The notes beneath the pieces are model-generated. The model was not told the DNA's origin. It saw only the letters and a program-made list of their open reading frames with translations, and did not search any database. A stretch of 64,000 nucleotides of DNA, taken from the NCBI RefSeq assembly GCF_009363655.1, contig NZ_CP045393.1:2914001-2978000 (forward strand). The letters run 5' to 3'. Shown piece by piece: positions 26,044-35,072 of this stretch (positions within the stretch are counted from its first letter, which is position 1; the number at the start of each line of letters is the position of its first letter). The translations under genes were made by a program, and so were the position numbers. This DNA is from Roseovarius sp. THAF27. Its GTDB lineage: Bacteria > Pseudomonadota > Alphaproteobacteria > Rhodobacterales > Rhodobacteraceae.

Positions 26044-26643
26044 ATGACACATCTTGGCAACCGCGCAGGATCGCGGTCGAACATGACCGACGCATCTGAT
26101 CCCGGTTCGATCGAAGGCGCCGTCTTCGTTCCTCTGTTTCAGGGCGAGACCCGAATTTCAGACCGTCCGGAAGAAGTCATGACCACCATTCTGGGCTCCT
26201 GCATCGCAACCTGCATGTGGGATCCCGTCGCCGGTGTCGGAGGCATGAACCATTTTCTGCTTCCGGGCGACACCGGAGATCGCGGAACCAACATGCGTTA
26301 CGGCGTCAATGCCATGGAACTTCTGGTCAACGGCCTGCTCAAGAAAGGCGCGGACCGCACGCGCCTGAATGTCAAGATCTTCGGCGGCGCAAAGATGTTC
26401 GAGGGCGGCGCGGAAATCGGTGCGAAGAATGCCAGTTTTGCCGAATGGTACCTGTCGAACGAAGGCTTTAAGATCACGGGTAGCTGCCTTGGCGGATCCC
26501 GCGGGCGCAAGATCAGGTTCTGGTCGGCGTCAGGTCGGGTCCAACGATGCTTCATGTCGAACATCAGCGATCCGATCATCGCATCGCCCGTCCGAAACAA
26601 GCCCAAAAACACACCATCGCAGGGCGATATTCAGCTGTTCTAG
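26044..26643 (+). CDS. cheD: Chemoreceptor glutamine deamidase CheD
   Basis: This is a 199-aa protein that deamidates receptor glutamines and can bind CheC/CheY partners. The active-site Cys and His are visible in TTILGSCIATCMWDP (about residues 46-60) and GGMNHFLLPG. RYGVNAMELLVNGLLKKGA and VKIFGGAKMFEGG are conserved CheD segments. I used ATG 26044, whose GAGGAGGT site is unusually close (3 bases); ATG 26083 would remove a non-conserved N-terminus. It is the last gene of the cluster. The C-terminal tail after about residue 180 is poorly conserved. Confidence 0.92.
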   Translation: MTHLGNRAGSRSNMTDASDPGSIEGAVFVPLFQGETRISDRPEEVMTTILGSCIATCMWDPVAGVGGMNHFLLPGDTGDRGTNMRYGVNAMELLVNGLLKKGADRTRLNVKIFGGAKMFEGGAEIGAKNASFAEWYLSNEGFKITGSCLGGSRGRKIRFWSASGRVQRCFMSNISDPIIASPVRNKPKNTPSQGDIQLF

Positions 26644-26863
26644 GCACTTGCCAACCTGATGTGCCCCAATCGGCAATCGCCCTCGCCTTCACGCCGGTTT
26701 CAGCAGTGCTGAATTACGGGGCGTTCGAGACACCGTTGTAGAGGCTTGGCGGCAACTCACGGCATTTGGAAAACCGAGGTTCACGTTCAGAATGATGCCG
26801 GCCGCAGGGATCCGCAAAGGCGTCTTCGGTCAGATGCCACATCGACCCGTTCGGGCCGCGCCG

Positions 26864-28873
26864 TCAATTGTGATCACGCGGAACGCGCACGTCCCAGTCA
26901 AGGTCGCGCACGCAGGTGTCGTCGAGAAACGCCTGCAACCGCGCCTCGATCCGGTACTCGCTCTTGTCAGCGGTCAGTTTTGTCCACGTCACCGTGCGAA
27001 CCATCCATTCGTCGCGCCGCATCTCGTGGGTCCAGGTCACCTCTCCCTCCGCGGACGTCGGGTCATCGGGAAGGATGGTGTAGCGTTCCGCGGCTTTCGC
27101 TGCGTGGAAAAACTCCTGCCGCCGGATCGTCGCCGCCCCCTCATCGTCGACCACCTCGATCAACAGCCGTCCGGTGTCCGCATCCTCCGAGATCGACCAT
27201 GACGCGGACGAGGCTCTTTCCACCTCGAGTTCCAGCGGCTCGGCGGCCCTTGCCGGACCGAACGCATCAACCGGCACCGGCGCCGCGCTGCAAAGTGGCA
27301 GGTCAAGCCGGCATTCGCCCGTAAGAACCGTCAGCGTCACCGGTTCGGGCGCCGGCCACGCGATCGGGAAATAGCTTGTGGACAGCCCCAGACGGATGCG
27401 ATGTCCTGCACGGAATGTCTGGGCGACATGCTTCATCGGCACGGTGACGGTATAGGTCTGTCCGGGCTCGAGCGTTTCGGGATGCTCGTGACTGTCGCGA
27501 TGCGTCAGGTTCAAGAGCCCATAGCTGACGCGTGTTGCCGCCCCGTCCGGGGCCACATCCATCAGCCGCGCGGCAACCTGCGCCACGGACCGGTCCACCT
27601 GGAATGTCATCGAAAACGTCGGGTCGCCGACCATGTGCCGGTCGTCTTCCAGCGGCTCGGTCTCAAACGTCAGGCTTCCCGCATCTTCGCGCCTTTGGTC
27701 CCCCGGTTGGTCGCCCGGATGACCGTAAGAGCACCACTTGCCGCCGTGCTGCCCGACCCAAAGCGGTGAACACAGCTTCAGCGGCTCGCCCGGCCCGGCC
27801 CGGCCCAGCCCGCCATCCGACGAAAGCGCGAAGGATGTCCGCGTGATCTGCGCCGAGGGCCATGATGCAAAGTCGATCCAGTGCCCCGACCGTTCCTCGT
27901 AACAGGTTTGCGGTTTGGCGTGATCCTGCAGAAAGACGCGCAGATTCGCCTCGTCGGCAATCCCGGTGTCCTGTCCCTTCAGCCACTGGTCCCACCATCG
28001 CGTCTCTTCCGTCAGCCAATCTATGGCCGGCCCCGGTTCGCCCAGATGCGGATAGCGATGCGACCACGGGCCAATCAGCCCCTTGACCGGGGCTTTCAAG
28101 TTCTCGACGAGTCGGAAGACCGCCCGGCAGTACCCATCGGCCCAGCCGCTGACGGCGTAGACAGGCACCTCGATATCCGAGAAGTTCTCGCAGACCGACC
28201 CGTGTTTCCAGAACGCATCGCGCCTTTGGTGCTGCATCCAATTCTCCAGCCACAGGCCGGATCCGTCCAGTCGCTCTTCCCACATCGTCCGCCAGCGGTC
28301 GCCCACATGCGCCGGGTCGGGCGGCAGGGTGTTGATACCGAACATCACCGACGCCCAGGACAGGTGATCCCCAAGCAGCGTGCCGCCCATGTAGTGGATA
28401 TCGTCGGCATAGCGATCGTCGGTCGAACAGATCGTGACCACCGCCTTCAATGCGGGCGGGCGCAGCGCCGCCAGTTGCAGGCCGTTGAATCCGCCCCAGG
28501 AAATACCGACGATCCCGACCCCGCCATCGCACCAGTCCTGCGCGGCGATCCAGGCGATCACGTCACATCCATCCTGCAGCTCGATGTCGGTATATTCATC
28601 CGTCATCAACCCTTCGGATTCGCCGGTTCCCCGCAGGTCGACGCGCACATAGGCATAGCCCTGCGCCGCCATCCAGGGCGCCCGCGCATGGTCGCGCTCC
28701 AATGTCTTGTCATTCTTTCGATAAGGGATGAATTCCACGATCGCGGGCACAGGCAGGTCCTCTGAACCTTCCGGCATCCAAATGCGGGCGGCCAGCCGCG
28801 TGCCGTCAGGCATCGGAATCTCCAGGTGCTCGATCTCTTGGATGGTCTGCGGCAGCGGATGATCGATCTTCAT
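26864..28873 (-). CDS. CocE/NonD-family alpha/beta hydrolase (X-Pro dipeptidyl-peptidase-like)
   Basis: This is a 669-aa hydrolase with an alpha/beta catalytic domain. The nucleophile is Ser125 in GIVGISWGGFNGLQLAALRP, the acid probably Asp in AVSGWADGYCRAV, and the base His in IGPWSHRYPH. The VRVDLRGTGESEG segment is diagnostic of the S15/CocE group. A C-terminal jelly-roll domain (X-Pro-DPP C-terminal type; ARLMDVAPDGAATRVSYG, then FRAGHRIRLGLSTSYFPIAW) completes it. No signal peptide is seen, so it should be cytoplasmic. It is the last gene on the minus strand after cphB, cphA and the ATP-grasp gene, with a 190-bp gap in which I see no gene. It may cleave peptides or esters made or released by that operon. 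Substrate is inferred, not shown. Confidence 0.88.
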   Translation of the reverse strand: MKIDHPLPQTIQEIEHLEIPMPDGTRLAARIWMPEGSEDLPVPAIVEFIPYRKNDKTLERDHARAPWMAAQGYAYVRVDLRGTGESEGLMTDEYTDIELQDGCDVIAWIAAQDWCDGGVGIVGISWGGFNGLQLAALRPPALKAVVTICSTDDRYADDIHYMGGTLLGDHLSWASVMFGINTLPPDPAHVGDRWRTMWEERLDGSGLWLENWMQHQRRDAFWKHGSVCENFSDIEVPVYAVSGWADGYCRAVFRLVENLKAPVKGLIGPWSHRYPHLGEPGPAIDWLTEETRWWDQWLKGQDTGIADEANLRVFLQDHAKPQTCYEERSGHWIDFASWPSAQITRTSFALSSDGGLGRAGPGEPLKLCSPLWVGQHGGKWCSYGHPGDQPGDQRREDAGSLTFETEPLEDDRHMVGDPTFSMTFQVDRSVAQVAARLMDVAPDGAATRVSYGLLNLTHRDSHEHPETLEPGQTYTVTVPMKHVAQTFRAGHRIRLGLSTSYFPIAWPAPEPVTLTVLTGECRLDLPLCSAAPVPVDAFGPARAAEPLELEVERASSASWSISEDADTGRLLIEVVDDEGAATIRRQEFFHAAKAAERYTILPDDPTSAEGEVTWTHEMRRDEWMVRTVTWTKLTADKSEYRIEARLQAFLDDTCVRDLDWDVRVPRDHN

Positions 28874-29063
28874 GTCAGCGTCCGGATAGCGTCTTCAGGG
28901 AGGTGTCCAGCGTGGGGCTACTGCCTCTACTGCCCGATGTCCAGCCGACACCGGGCAAGGGAAGGTCCCAATCCAGCGCGGAACCCGCTCTGTCGACGAT
29001 CAACCGGAAACTCAAAGAAACCGGGCAGGCGAAACCGCTTGAAACGGCTTGCGCTCTGCCGCC

Positions 29064-30362
29064 CTACTCCACGATATCCGTGAACTCGTAGTTCAGCCTC
29101 TTCATGACCTGCTCGTAATTCCAAAGCAGCTTCGACTGTTTCTGCGCCCCCATCCAGACCGACGCCACCGCATAGCTGTAGGCATCCTGCTCCGGCAGTT
29201 CCGACAGTTTCGAACCCTTGCTGACATAAGAGGTGATCCGCGTGCCCTCGACCTGCTCGGCGGCGACCTCGACCTCGGCGCGCGAGGGGGCGCGGGCCAC
29301 CGTCGCGTCGTTGAAGAACACCCGGTAGAAGAATTCCGCCGCGACGGTTTCCGGCCCTTCGCCCTTGGGCATGTCCGGCTTGCGGCCCAGGCCAAGATCG
29401 ACCGTCACCTGCTGGTGGCTGACCCCGTCGACCATCTCGAAAAGGTCGCAATGCGATTGCGCGATGCGCGTGTTGATCTCCAGCAGCCAGATCTGGTTCT
29501 GCACCTCGTCCCAGTAATACTCGATGTTGAACCCGGCATTGTCGTACCCGATATGCTTCATCACCGTCTTGGTGATCTCGGCCATCTGCTCCTGAATGCG
29601 CGGCGGCAGGGTCGACGGGTAGAGGTAGTAGAAAAAGCTCAGCACCTGCGGATAGCGGATCGAATCGACCACGCCGTACGGGACGACCTCGCCTTCGTAC
29701 ACATAGCCCTCGACCGTGCATTGCCGCCCGCCGATCACCCGCTCGGCCATGCAATAATGCCCCTCCACGGCTTTCACGTCATCGGGCAGATTGGCCTGGT
29801 TCAGGACATAGTTGAACGGCTCGGAAATCTCGTTGATCTCGGCGCGGAAAGCCTCGGTCGCATAGGCGAAATCCTCGGGGCTGTCGATGCGGAAGCCCAG
29901 GCGCGACCCCGACGACTTGATCGGCTTCACGAAGAACGGAAACCGCAGGCCGGCCTCGCCGATCTTGGACAGGGCCTCGTCGTCGAACGGATCGAAAGCG
30001 GTGAAGTTCGGCACGTGATCGGGAATGACCTCGGCCATAACCTTGCGCGACCAATATTTGTGCTCGCATTTCAGCAACGATTCCAGCGATGCGTTGCGCA
30101 CACCGTATTTCTTGCACAAAAGCGGCAGCATGGTGGACACCGGAAAGTCGATATACCCCACGATGGCGTCGATCGACCCGTCGAAGGCGTCCAGCGTCTC
30201 CTCGGCCCGGCGCAGCATGTCAGGGATGTCGAAAATCTGCGTATCGGATACTTCCGCAGAGGTGAGCAGCGGGTGGAAATTCACGTCCTCGACGCCGCGA
30301 AGGCGCTTCAACCGTTCCGCATTAAGATCGTTCAGTCCAACAACGAAAACGTTTTTTGTCAT
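29064..30362 (-). CDS. ATP-grasp ligase of unknown product, next to cyanophycin genes
   Basis: This is a 432-aa ATP-grasp enzyme, which typically joins a carboxylate to an amine through an acyl-phosphate. The N-terminal domain precedes the ATP-grasp fold, where KYWSRKVMAEVIPDHVPNF and FPFFVKPIKSSGSRLGF supply the phosphate- and lysine-containing motifs. NIEYYWDEVQNQIWLLEINT carries the Mg2+-binding Glu/Asn. The start at 30362 follows GGGGGA at good spacing; a further upstream ATG at 30377 has none. It is about 60 bp downstream of cphA in the same orientation and differs from cphA in lacking a Mur-ligase half. Possible substrates are aspartate/arginine dipeptides or other amino acids. It is not a second CphA. 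Confidence 0.82.
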   Translation of the reverse strand: MTKNVFVVGLNDLNAERLKRLRGVEDVNFHPLLTSAEVSDTQIFDIPDMLRRAEETLDAFDGSIDAIVGYIDFPVSTMLPLLCKKYGVRNASLESLLKCEHKYWSRKVMAEVIPDHVPNFTAFDPFDDEALSKIGEAGLRFPFFVKPIKSSGSRLGFRIDSPEDFAYATEAFRAEINEISEPFNYVLNQANLPDDVKAVEGHYCMAERVIGGRQCTVEGYVYEGEVVPYGVVDSIRYPQVLSFFYYLYPSTLPPRIQEQMAEITKTVMKHIGYDNAGFNIEYYWDEVQNQIWLLEINTRIAQSHCDLFEMVDGVSHQQVTVDLGLGRKPDMPKGEGPETVAAEFFYRVFFNDATVARAPSRAEVEVAAEQVEGTRITSYVSKGSKLSELPEQDAYSYAVASVWMGAQKQSKLLWNYEQVMKRLNYEFTDIVE

Positions 30363-30379
30363 ATCGTTCCCCCGCATCT

Positions 30380-30401
30380 CAACGCCGTTGCGACGGCGTT
30401 G
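30380..30401 (-). terminator. Hairpin between cphA and the ATP-grasp gene
   Basis: A perfect 9-bp inverted repeat (CAACGCCGT / ACGGCGTTG) with a 4-base loop lies after the cphA stop and just before the ribosome site of the ATP-grasp gene. Without a T-run it is more likely an intercistronic or attenuating hairpin than a terminator. Confidence 0.55.
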
Positions 30402-30427
30402 TTCCCTGTCAATTGCGCGAACGTGGC

Positions 30428-33070
30428 TTACGTCTGACCCAGGTCCGACTGCGCCCCGTAGCTCCGGCCTTTCAGGCGCTCGGTCGCGCCTTCGATGTCG
30501 TCGACCAGCAGCAACAGGAAGTCACCCGGTTTGGCCTCGCCGATGGCACGATCAATCGCGGCCTGCTCGTCCATGATGATCTCGACCGTTCCGGCGGATC
30601 CGGCGTCGCTGGCCCCCTTCTCGATCAGCCCGGCAGTCTCGCCTTCGCTGCGTCCGCGCGCGTCCGTCTCATAGACATAGACCGCATCGCACATCTTGGC
30701 CAGTTGAGCACCCAGCGCCGCCAGATCCTCGTCCCGGCGGTTGCCGGGGGCCGTGGCCACGGCGATCTTGCGCTGTTGTCCCAGGCCATTGACCAGCGGC
30801 TCCAGTGCCTCCAGCGCCGGCACGTTGTGGCCATAGTCGATCAGGCACTTGACGCCATCGGCCTCGAAATAGTTGGTCCGCCCCGGCATCTGCGCCGGTG
30901 TCGGGTGGAAGCTCAGAAGCCCCGCGCGGATGTCGTCGATCTCCAGCCCGTGCGCCAGCGCAGCAGCCGTGGCCGCCATGGCGTTCTGCACGTTGAACGG
31001 CGCGTGCCCCTCGAACGAGATCGGCACGTCGTTGACCGCCGCCACCTCGACCTCGACCGTACCGCGCAACAGCACGATCCGGCCTTGCCGCACGGTGATG
31101 ACCATTTTGTGGTCGGCAAGGTGCTGCTTGAGGTCCGGGTTGTCGGGATCCATCGTGAAATAGATGATCTCGCCCCGCGCCCAGTAGGTGCCCTGGTCCA
31201 TCACCAACGGATCGTCGGCATTCAGCACGCAGAACCCGCCGATCTTCTTGACTGCATCGACGACCACGGTCTTGCACCGCGCCAGTTCCTCCAGCGTGTG
31301 GATATCGCGCTCGCCCAGATGGTCGGACGCGATGTTCAACAGGACACCGACGTCGCATTCGTCAAAGCCGAGGCCCCGGCGCATGATCCCGCCGCGCGCC
31401 ACTTCCAGCACGGCGTGTTCCACCGTGGGCTCGCGCAGCACTGCATGGGCGGCGGCGGGCCCGGAATAGTCGCCCCGCAATATCACGTGGTTGTCGATCT
31501 CGATCGTGCCTGTACAGCCCATGCCCACCGAATTGCCCGCCTGCCGCAGGATATGCGTGATCAGGCGCGTCGTGGTGGTCTTGCCATTGGTGCCGGTGAT
31601 GGCGGTGATCGGGATGCGCCCGTCGTCGGTGGGGTCGGGGAACAGCATGTTGACGACCGCCTCGCCCACCGCGCGCGGCTTGCCATGGGTCGGCGCCATA
31701 TGCATCCGAAAGCCCGGCCCGGCATTGACCTCGACCACGCCCGCCGATTGCTGATCCAGCGGCTTGGACAGCGTTTCGGCCAGAAGGTCGATCCCGATGA
31801 TATCGAGACCCACGAGCCGGCCGATCCGCTCCATCGCGAACTTGATCTCGGGATGCACCTCGTCGGTCAGGTCCGTCGCCGTCCCGCCGGTCGAGATGTT
31901 GGCGGTGGATTTCAGATAGACGATCTCGCCCTTCTCCGGCACCGATTCCAGCGTCAGCTCGGCCTGCTCCAGCAGGCGCAGGGTCTGTTCGTCCACATGG
32001 ATCTGCGTCAGCAGGTTCTCGTGGCCCACACCGCGGCGCGGGTCCTTGTTTTCCTCGTCGATCAGCTGCTGGATCGTCGATTTGCCGTCGCCCTCGACAT
32101 GCGCGGGGCGGCGGCGGGCGGCGGCGACAAGCTTGCCGTCGACCACAAGGATGCGGTGATCCTCGCCCTTGATATAGCTTTCCACGATGACAGCGCCGTA
32201 ATCGTCGCGGCAGCGCGCCAACGCGGCCTCGTAACCCGATTTCAGCTCTTCCTCGTTGGTGATGTCGGTGGTCACGCCGCGCCCGTGATTGCCCGACAGC
32301 GGCTTGGTGACGACCGGCCAGCCGATCCACTCGGCGGCGTCTTTCACCTCGTCCCAGCTGTAGCCGATATAGCCCTTGGGCACGGCCACGCCGGCGTCGT
32401 CGAGCACCTGCTTGGTCCATTCCTTGTCGTCGGCAATCGAGTGGCCGATGATGCCCGACGCATCCGTCACCGTGGCCTGGAACTTGCGCTGCTTCACGCC
32501 ATGGCCCAGCTGGGTATAGCTGGTGCCTTCCGTAAGGTTGTACCACGGGATGTTCCGCGCCTTTGCCGCGTTCACGATTGAGCCGGTCGACGGGCCCAGC
32601 GCGTTGGCGTCCCGCACCTCTTTCAGGCGGTCGATGACCGGCTCCAGCTCCACATCTTTGCCGTCATACAGCGCCTGGACGATCTCCACCGCCTCCTCGC
32701 CGCAGGCAATGCCTGTCGCCTCGTCGCGATAGCGGTAGACGACGTGGTAAACACCCTTGTCGTAGCTGTCGACGGTCTTGCCATAGCCCACCGAAAAGCC
32801 GATCAGGTTCTGCAATTCGATCGCCACATGCTCGACCATGTGACCGGCCCAGGTGCCTTCCTTGACCCGGGACAGGAAACCACCGGCCTCTCCGACAGAA
32901 CAGCGATGCTCGTAAATCGTGGGGATCAGGGATTGAAGCTTGTCGGCAATGCCGTCGACCTTGTCACTCGGCCGGTCTTCAAGTTCCTCGATGTCCAGCC
33001 GCATGTAGATCGACTGGTAGCGGCTGTAATAGTTCGGTCCGCGCAGCGCACGGTGTTCAAGTATACGCAT
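30428..33070 (-). CDS. cphA: Cyanophycin synthetase CphA
   Basis: This is an 880-aa enzyme that builds cyanophycin (multi-L-arginyl-poly-L-aspartate) with ATP. The N-terminal domain (about 1-160) is the CphA-specific region: VKEGTWAGHMVEHVAIELQN and GYGKTVDSYDKGVYHVVYRY. The ATP-grasp domain that adds Asp (about 170-480) has GWPVVTKPLSGNHGRGVTTD and GVVEVNAGPGFRMHM. The C-terminal Mur-ligase-like domain that adds Arg (about 490-870) has the P-loop ITGTNGKTTTTRLI, then LNIASDHLGERDIHTLEELA and GRTNYFEADGVKCLIDYGHN. The length matches the usual 870-900 aa. The gene begins 14 bases inside the cphB end, so synthesis and degradation genes are coupled. Confidence 0.97.
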   Translation of the reverse strand: MRILEHRALRGPNYYSRYQSIYMRLDIEELEDRPSDKVDGIADKLQSLIPTIYEHRCSVGEAGGFLSRVKEGTWAGHMVEHVAIELQNLIGFSVGYGKTVDSYDKGVYHVVYRYRDEATGIACGEEAVEIVQALYDGKDVELEPVIDRLKEVRDANALGPSTGSIVNAAKARNIPWYNLTEGTSYTQLGHGVKQRKFQATVTDASGIIGHSIADDKEWTKQVLDDAGVAVPKGYIGYSWDEVKDAAEWIGWPVVTKPLSGNHGRGVTTDITNEEELKSGYEAALARCRDDYGAVIVESYIKGEDHRILVVDGKLVAAARRRPAHVEGDGKSTIQQLIDEENKDPRRGVGHENLLTQIHVDEQTLRLLEQAELTLESVPEKGEIVYLKSTANISTGGTATDLTDEVHPEIKFAMERIGRLVGLDIIGIDLLAETLSKPLDQQSAGVVEVNAGPGFRMHMAPTHGKPRAVGEAVVNMLFPDPTDDGRIPITAITGTNGKTTTTRLITHILRQAGNSVGMGCTGTIEIDNHVILRGDYSGPAAAHAVLREPTVEHAVLEVARGGIMRRGLGFDECDVGVLLNIASDHLGERDIHTLEELARCKTVVVDAVKKIGGFCVLNADDPLVMDQGTYWARGEIIYFTMDPDNPDLKQHLADHKMVITVRQGRIVLLRGTVEVEVAAVNDVPISFEGHAPFNVQNAMAATAAALAHGLEIDDIRAGLLSFHPTPAQMPGRTNYFEADGVKCLIDYGHNVPALEALEPLVNGLGQQRKIAVATAPGNRRDEDLAALGAQLAKMCDAVYVYETDARGRSEGETAGLIEKGASDAGSAGTVEIIMDEQAAIDRAIGEAKPGDFLLLLVDDIEGATERLKGRSYGAQSDLGQT

Positions 33071-33917
33071 CCTTCAGCTCCAGGCTCTCGGCCCCAAGCT
33101 GTTTGGCACTCAGGACCTGCCGGTCCGCCAGGTTGTATCCATCACCCTCGACCAGCGCATGCATCACGACGTTGTGGACGCTCACCGCCTCACCGTCTGA
33201 CAAGTCGAATACATTGCAACTGGTTATCCTTGAACTGTCAACGAGGATTACGTGACCGGGTCCAAAGGCCTTAATTATACCGCCCTCGAACAATACCGCG
33301 GCGTCTTCGCCAAGTCCAATCCCGAGGTATTCGGGGTTCGTCGCGCCCACTTCCATCAGGCGCGAGAAGCGTCCCCGCTCCAGGAAATGGGTGTCGATGA
33401 TGACCCCTTCGATCAGGCCAAATCCGGCGCTCATCTTGACGGCGCCCTTGCGCAGACTGTCGATCGCGCTGCCGCCATAGACCATCGTGGTGGACTGGCA
33501 GGCCGCGCCCGCGCTGGTGCCCGCGATGACCGCGCCTTCGTGATAGATGGACCGAATCGCCTCCAGCGACTTGGAGGCGCCGAAGATGCTGGTCAGGCGC
33601 ATCTGGTCGCCGCCCGAGATGAACAGAACGTCGCTCTTGCGGATCAACTCGACCATCTTGGGGTCGTCGGCATCGCGCCGTTCGCGGATGCGGACGTCCA
33701 GCACCTCGGACGCGCCCAGCGCGTCGAACGCCTCTTCGTAGGCCGGAAAGACCTCATCGGGGATGCTGCTGGCGGTGGTGATCACGCCAACCACCGGCGT
33801 CTCGCTGTTCGAGAGTTTCAGCACGCGCCCCAAAATCGCCGCCTTGGCGGATTTGTCTTCGGCGCCGCCAATCGCGACCAGTTTGCCTCGGGGCCTCGGT
33901 TTCACGGACATATCCAT
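33057..33917 (-). CDS. cphB: Cyanophycinase CphB
   Basis: This is a 286-aa serine peptidase (family S51) that cuts cyanophycin into beta-Asp-Arg dipeptides. The nucleophile Ser135 is in IAGTSAGAACQSTTM, and the preceding SGGDQMRLTSIFG and following GLGLIEG-type region (GFGLIEGVIIDTHFLERGRF) fit cyanophycinases, including the conserved DTHF..RGR. ATG 33917 has GGAG upstream; an ATG six bases downstream is an alternative. It is the first gene of the cphB-cphA-ATP-grasp-hydrolase operon and is divergent from the isoaspartyl peptidase gene. No signal peptide is visible, so it acts in the cytoplasm. Confidence 0.96.
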   Translation of the reverse strand: MDMSVKPRPRGKLVAIGGAEDKSAKAAILGRVLKLSNSETPVVGVITTASSIPDEVFPAYEEAFDALGASEVLDVRIRERRDADDPKMVELIRKSDVLFISGGDQMRLTSIFGASKSLEAIRSIYHEGAVIAGTSAGAACQSTTMVYGGSAIDSLRKGAVKMSAGFGLIEGVIIDTHFLERGRFSRLMEVGATNPEYLGIGLGEDAAVLFEGGIIKAFGPGHVILVDSSRITSCNVFDLSDGEAVSVHNVVMHALVEGDGYNLADRQVLSAKQLGAESLELKDAYT

Positions 33918-34106
33918 CGAACGACTCCATCCATCGCTGGACTATTATCTATATGTTGTGGATGTTACCATCCCGTTCACAAGAATGTCACGTAACCCAC
34001 AGTCCGCAACTGCAAAAGCGATCGCAACGTCACGATTCCCGCGCTATGTGGGATTCTTGGCAACCAAACCGCGCCAAAACGGTGCAAAACATGGCAGGAA
34101 CCAGAC
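33918..34106. promoter_or_regulatory. Divergent promoter region between cphB and the isoaspartyl peptidase gene
   Basis: This 189-bp gap is clearly richer in A and T than its surroundings, especially 33940-33990 (CTATTATCTATATGTTG and nearby). It must hold promoters for both directions. I could not fix -35/-10 elements or a dyad with confidence. Confidence 0.5.
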
Positions 34107-35033
34107 ATGAGCGACGGATTCGCACTGGCAATTCACGGTGGTGCCGGGGTCGTGCCCCGGGCCGAGATGAGCGAAGAGCGTGAAGCGGCCTGTCACGCCG
34201 CCCTGGCGCGGGTGCTGACGGCCGGCCAGTCCGTGCTCGCAGCCGACGGCACCGCGCTCGACGCCGTCACCGCCGCCGTGCGCGCGCTTGAGGACGAGCC
34301 GCTGTTCAACGCCGGGCGCGGTGCGGTCTTCACCCGCGCCGGCACGCACGAGATGGACGCCGCCATCATGGACGGACGCGACCGTCGCGCCGGGGCCGTG
34401 GCGGGTATCTGCGGCCCGCGAAACCCGGTCGACGCCGCCCGCGCCGTCATGGAGCGTACGTCGCATGTCCTCATGGCCGGCGACGGGGCGCTGACCGTCG
34501 CCCGCGAGGCCGGCCTGCCCTTCGAGGAGTCACGTTATTTCTTCACCCCGGAACGCTGGGACACGCTTCAGGAAACCCTGCGGATGGAAGCGGACGGCAC
34601 GCTCGACGACGACCCGTCGCGTCGCCACGGCACGGTGGGCGCCGTGGCCCGCGACCGTGCGGGCAACCTTGCCGCCGCCACCTCGACCGGCGGGATGACG
34701 GCGAAGAGCGCCGGTCGCATCGGTGACAGCCCCCTGATCGGTGCCGGCACCTTCGCCGCCAACGACAGCTGCGCCGTTTCGGCGACCGGGGACGGCGAAG
34801 CTTTCATCCGCCTTTCCGTCGCGCACGAGATCGACGCGCGTATCCGGCTGGCAGGCCAAAACGTGACCGACGCCGCAGAGCAAGTGGTGATGAAGGACCT
34901 CGTCGCCATCGGCGGCTCGGGCGGCCTGATCGCCATAGGCGCGGATGGCAGCATCACCCTGCCGTTCAACTGCGAAGGCATGTATCGCGGTCAAAGCATC
35001 GAGGGCCAGGCCTCACAGACCTTCATCTACTAG
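34107..35033 (+). CDS. Isoaspartyl peptidase/L-asparaginase (Ntn-hydrolase, IaaA-like)
   Basis: This is a 308-aa precursor of an N-terminal-nucleophile hydrolase. It is expected to self-cleave before Thr176 in SRRHGTVGAVARDRAGNLAA and then hydrolyse isoaspartyl dipeptides. FALAIHGGAGVVPR and LEDEPLFNAGRGAVFTRAGT are typical alpha-subunit segments, and ATSTGGMTAKSAGRIGDSPL with GEAFIR lies in the beta subunit. Beside cphB, its probable role is the last step of cyanophycin use: splitting beta-Asp-Arg to free aspartate and arginine. It is transcribed divergently from cphB, which would allow shared control. Confidence 0.95.
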   Translation: MSDGFALAIHGGAGVVPRAEMSEEREAACHAALARVLTAGQSVLAADGTALDAVTAAVRALEDEPLFNAGRGAVFTRAGTHEMDAAIMDGRDRRAGAVAGICGPRNPVDAARAVMERTSHVLMAGDGALTVAREAGLPFEESRYFFTPERWDTLQETLRMEADGTLDDDPSRRHGTVGAVARDRAGNLAAATSTGGMTAKSAGRIGDSPLIGAGTFAANDSCAVSATGDGEAFIRLSVAHEIDARIRLAGQNVTDAAEQVVMKDLVAIGGSGGLIAIGADGSITLPFNCEGMYRGQSIEGQASQTFIY

Positions 35034-35072
35034 GGCTGTCGCGGTTCGCGCCCTGCGGCCGCCGCGCCCGGG

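Noticed and set aside
26644..26863. Gap between cheD and the CocE hydrolase as a possible small gene
   Set aside because: No frame with a ribosome site or protein-like composition was seen; it is a 220-bp convergent gap without a clear hairpin.
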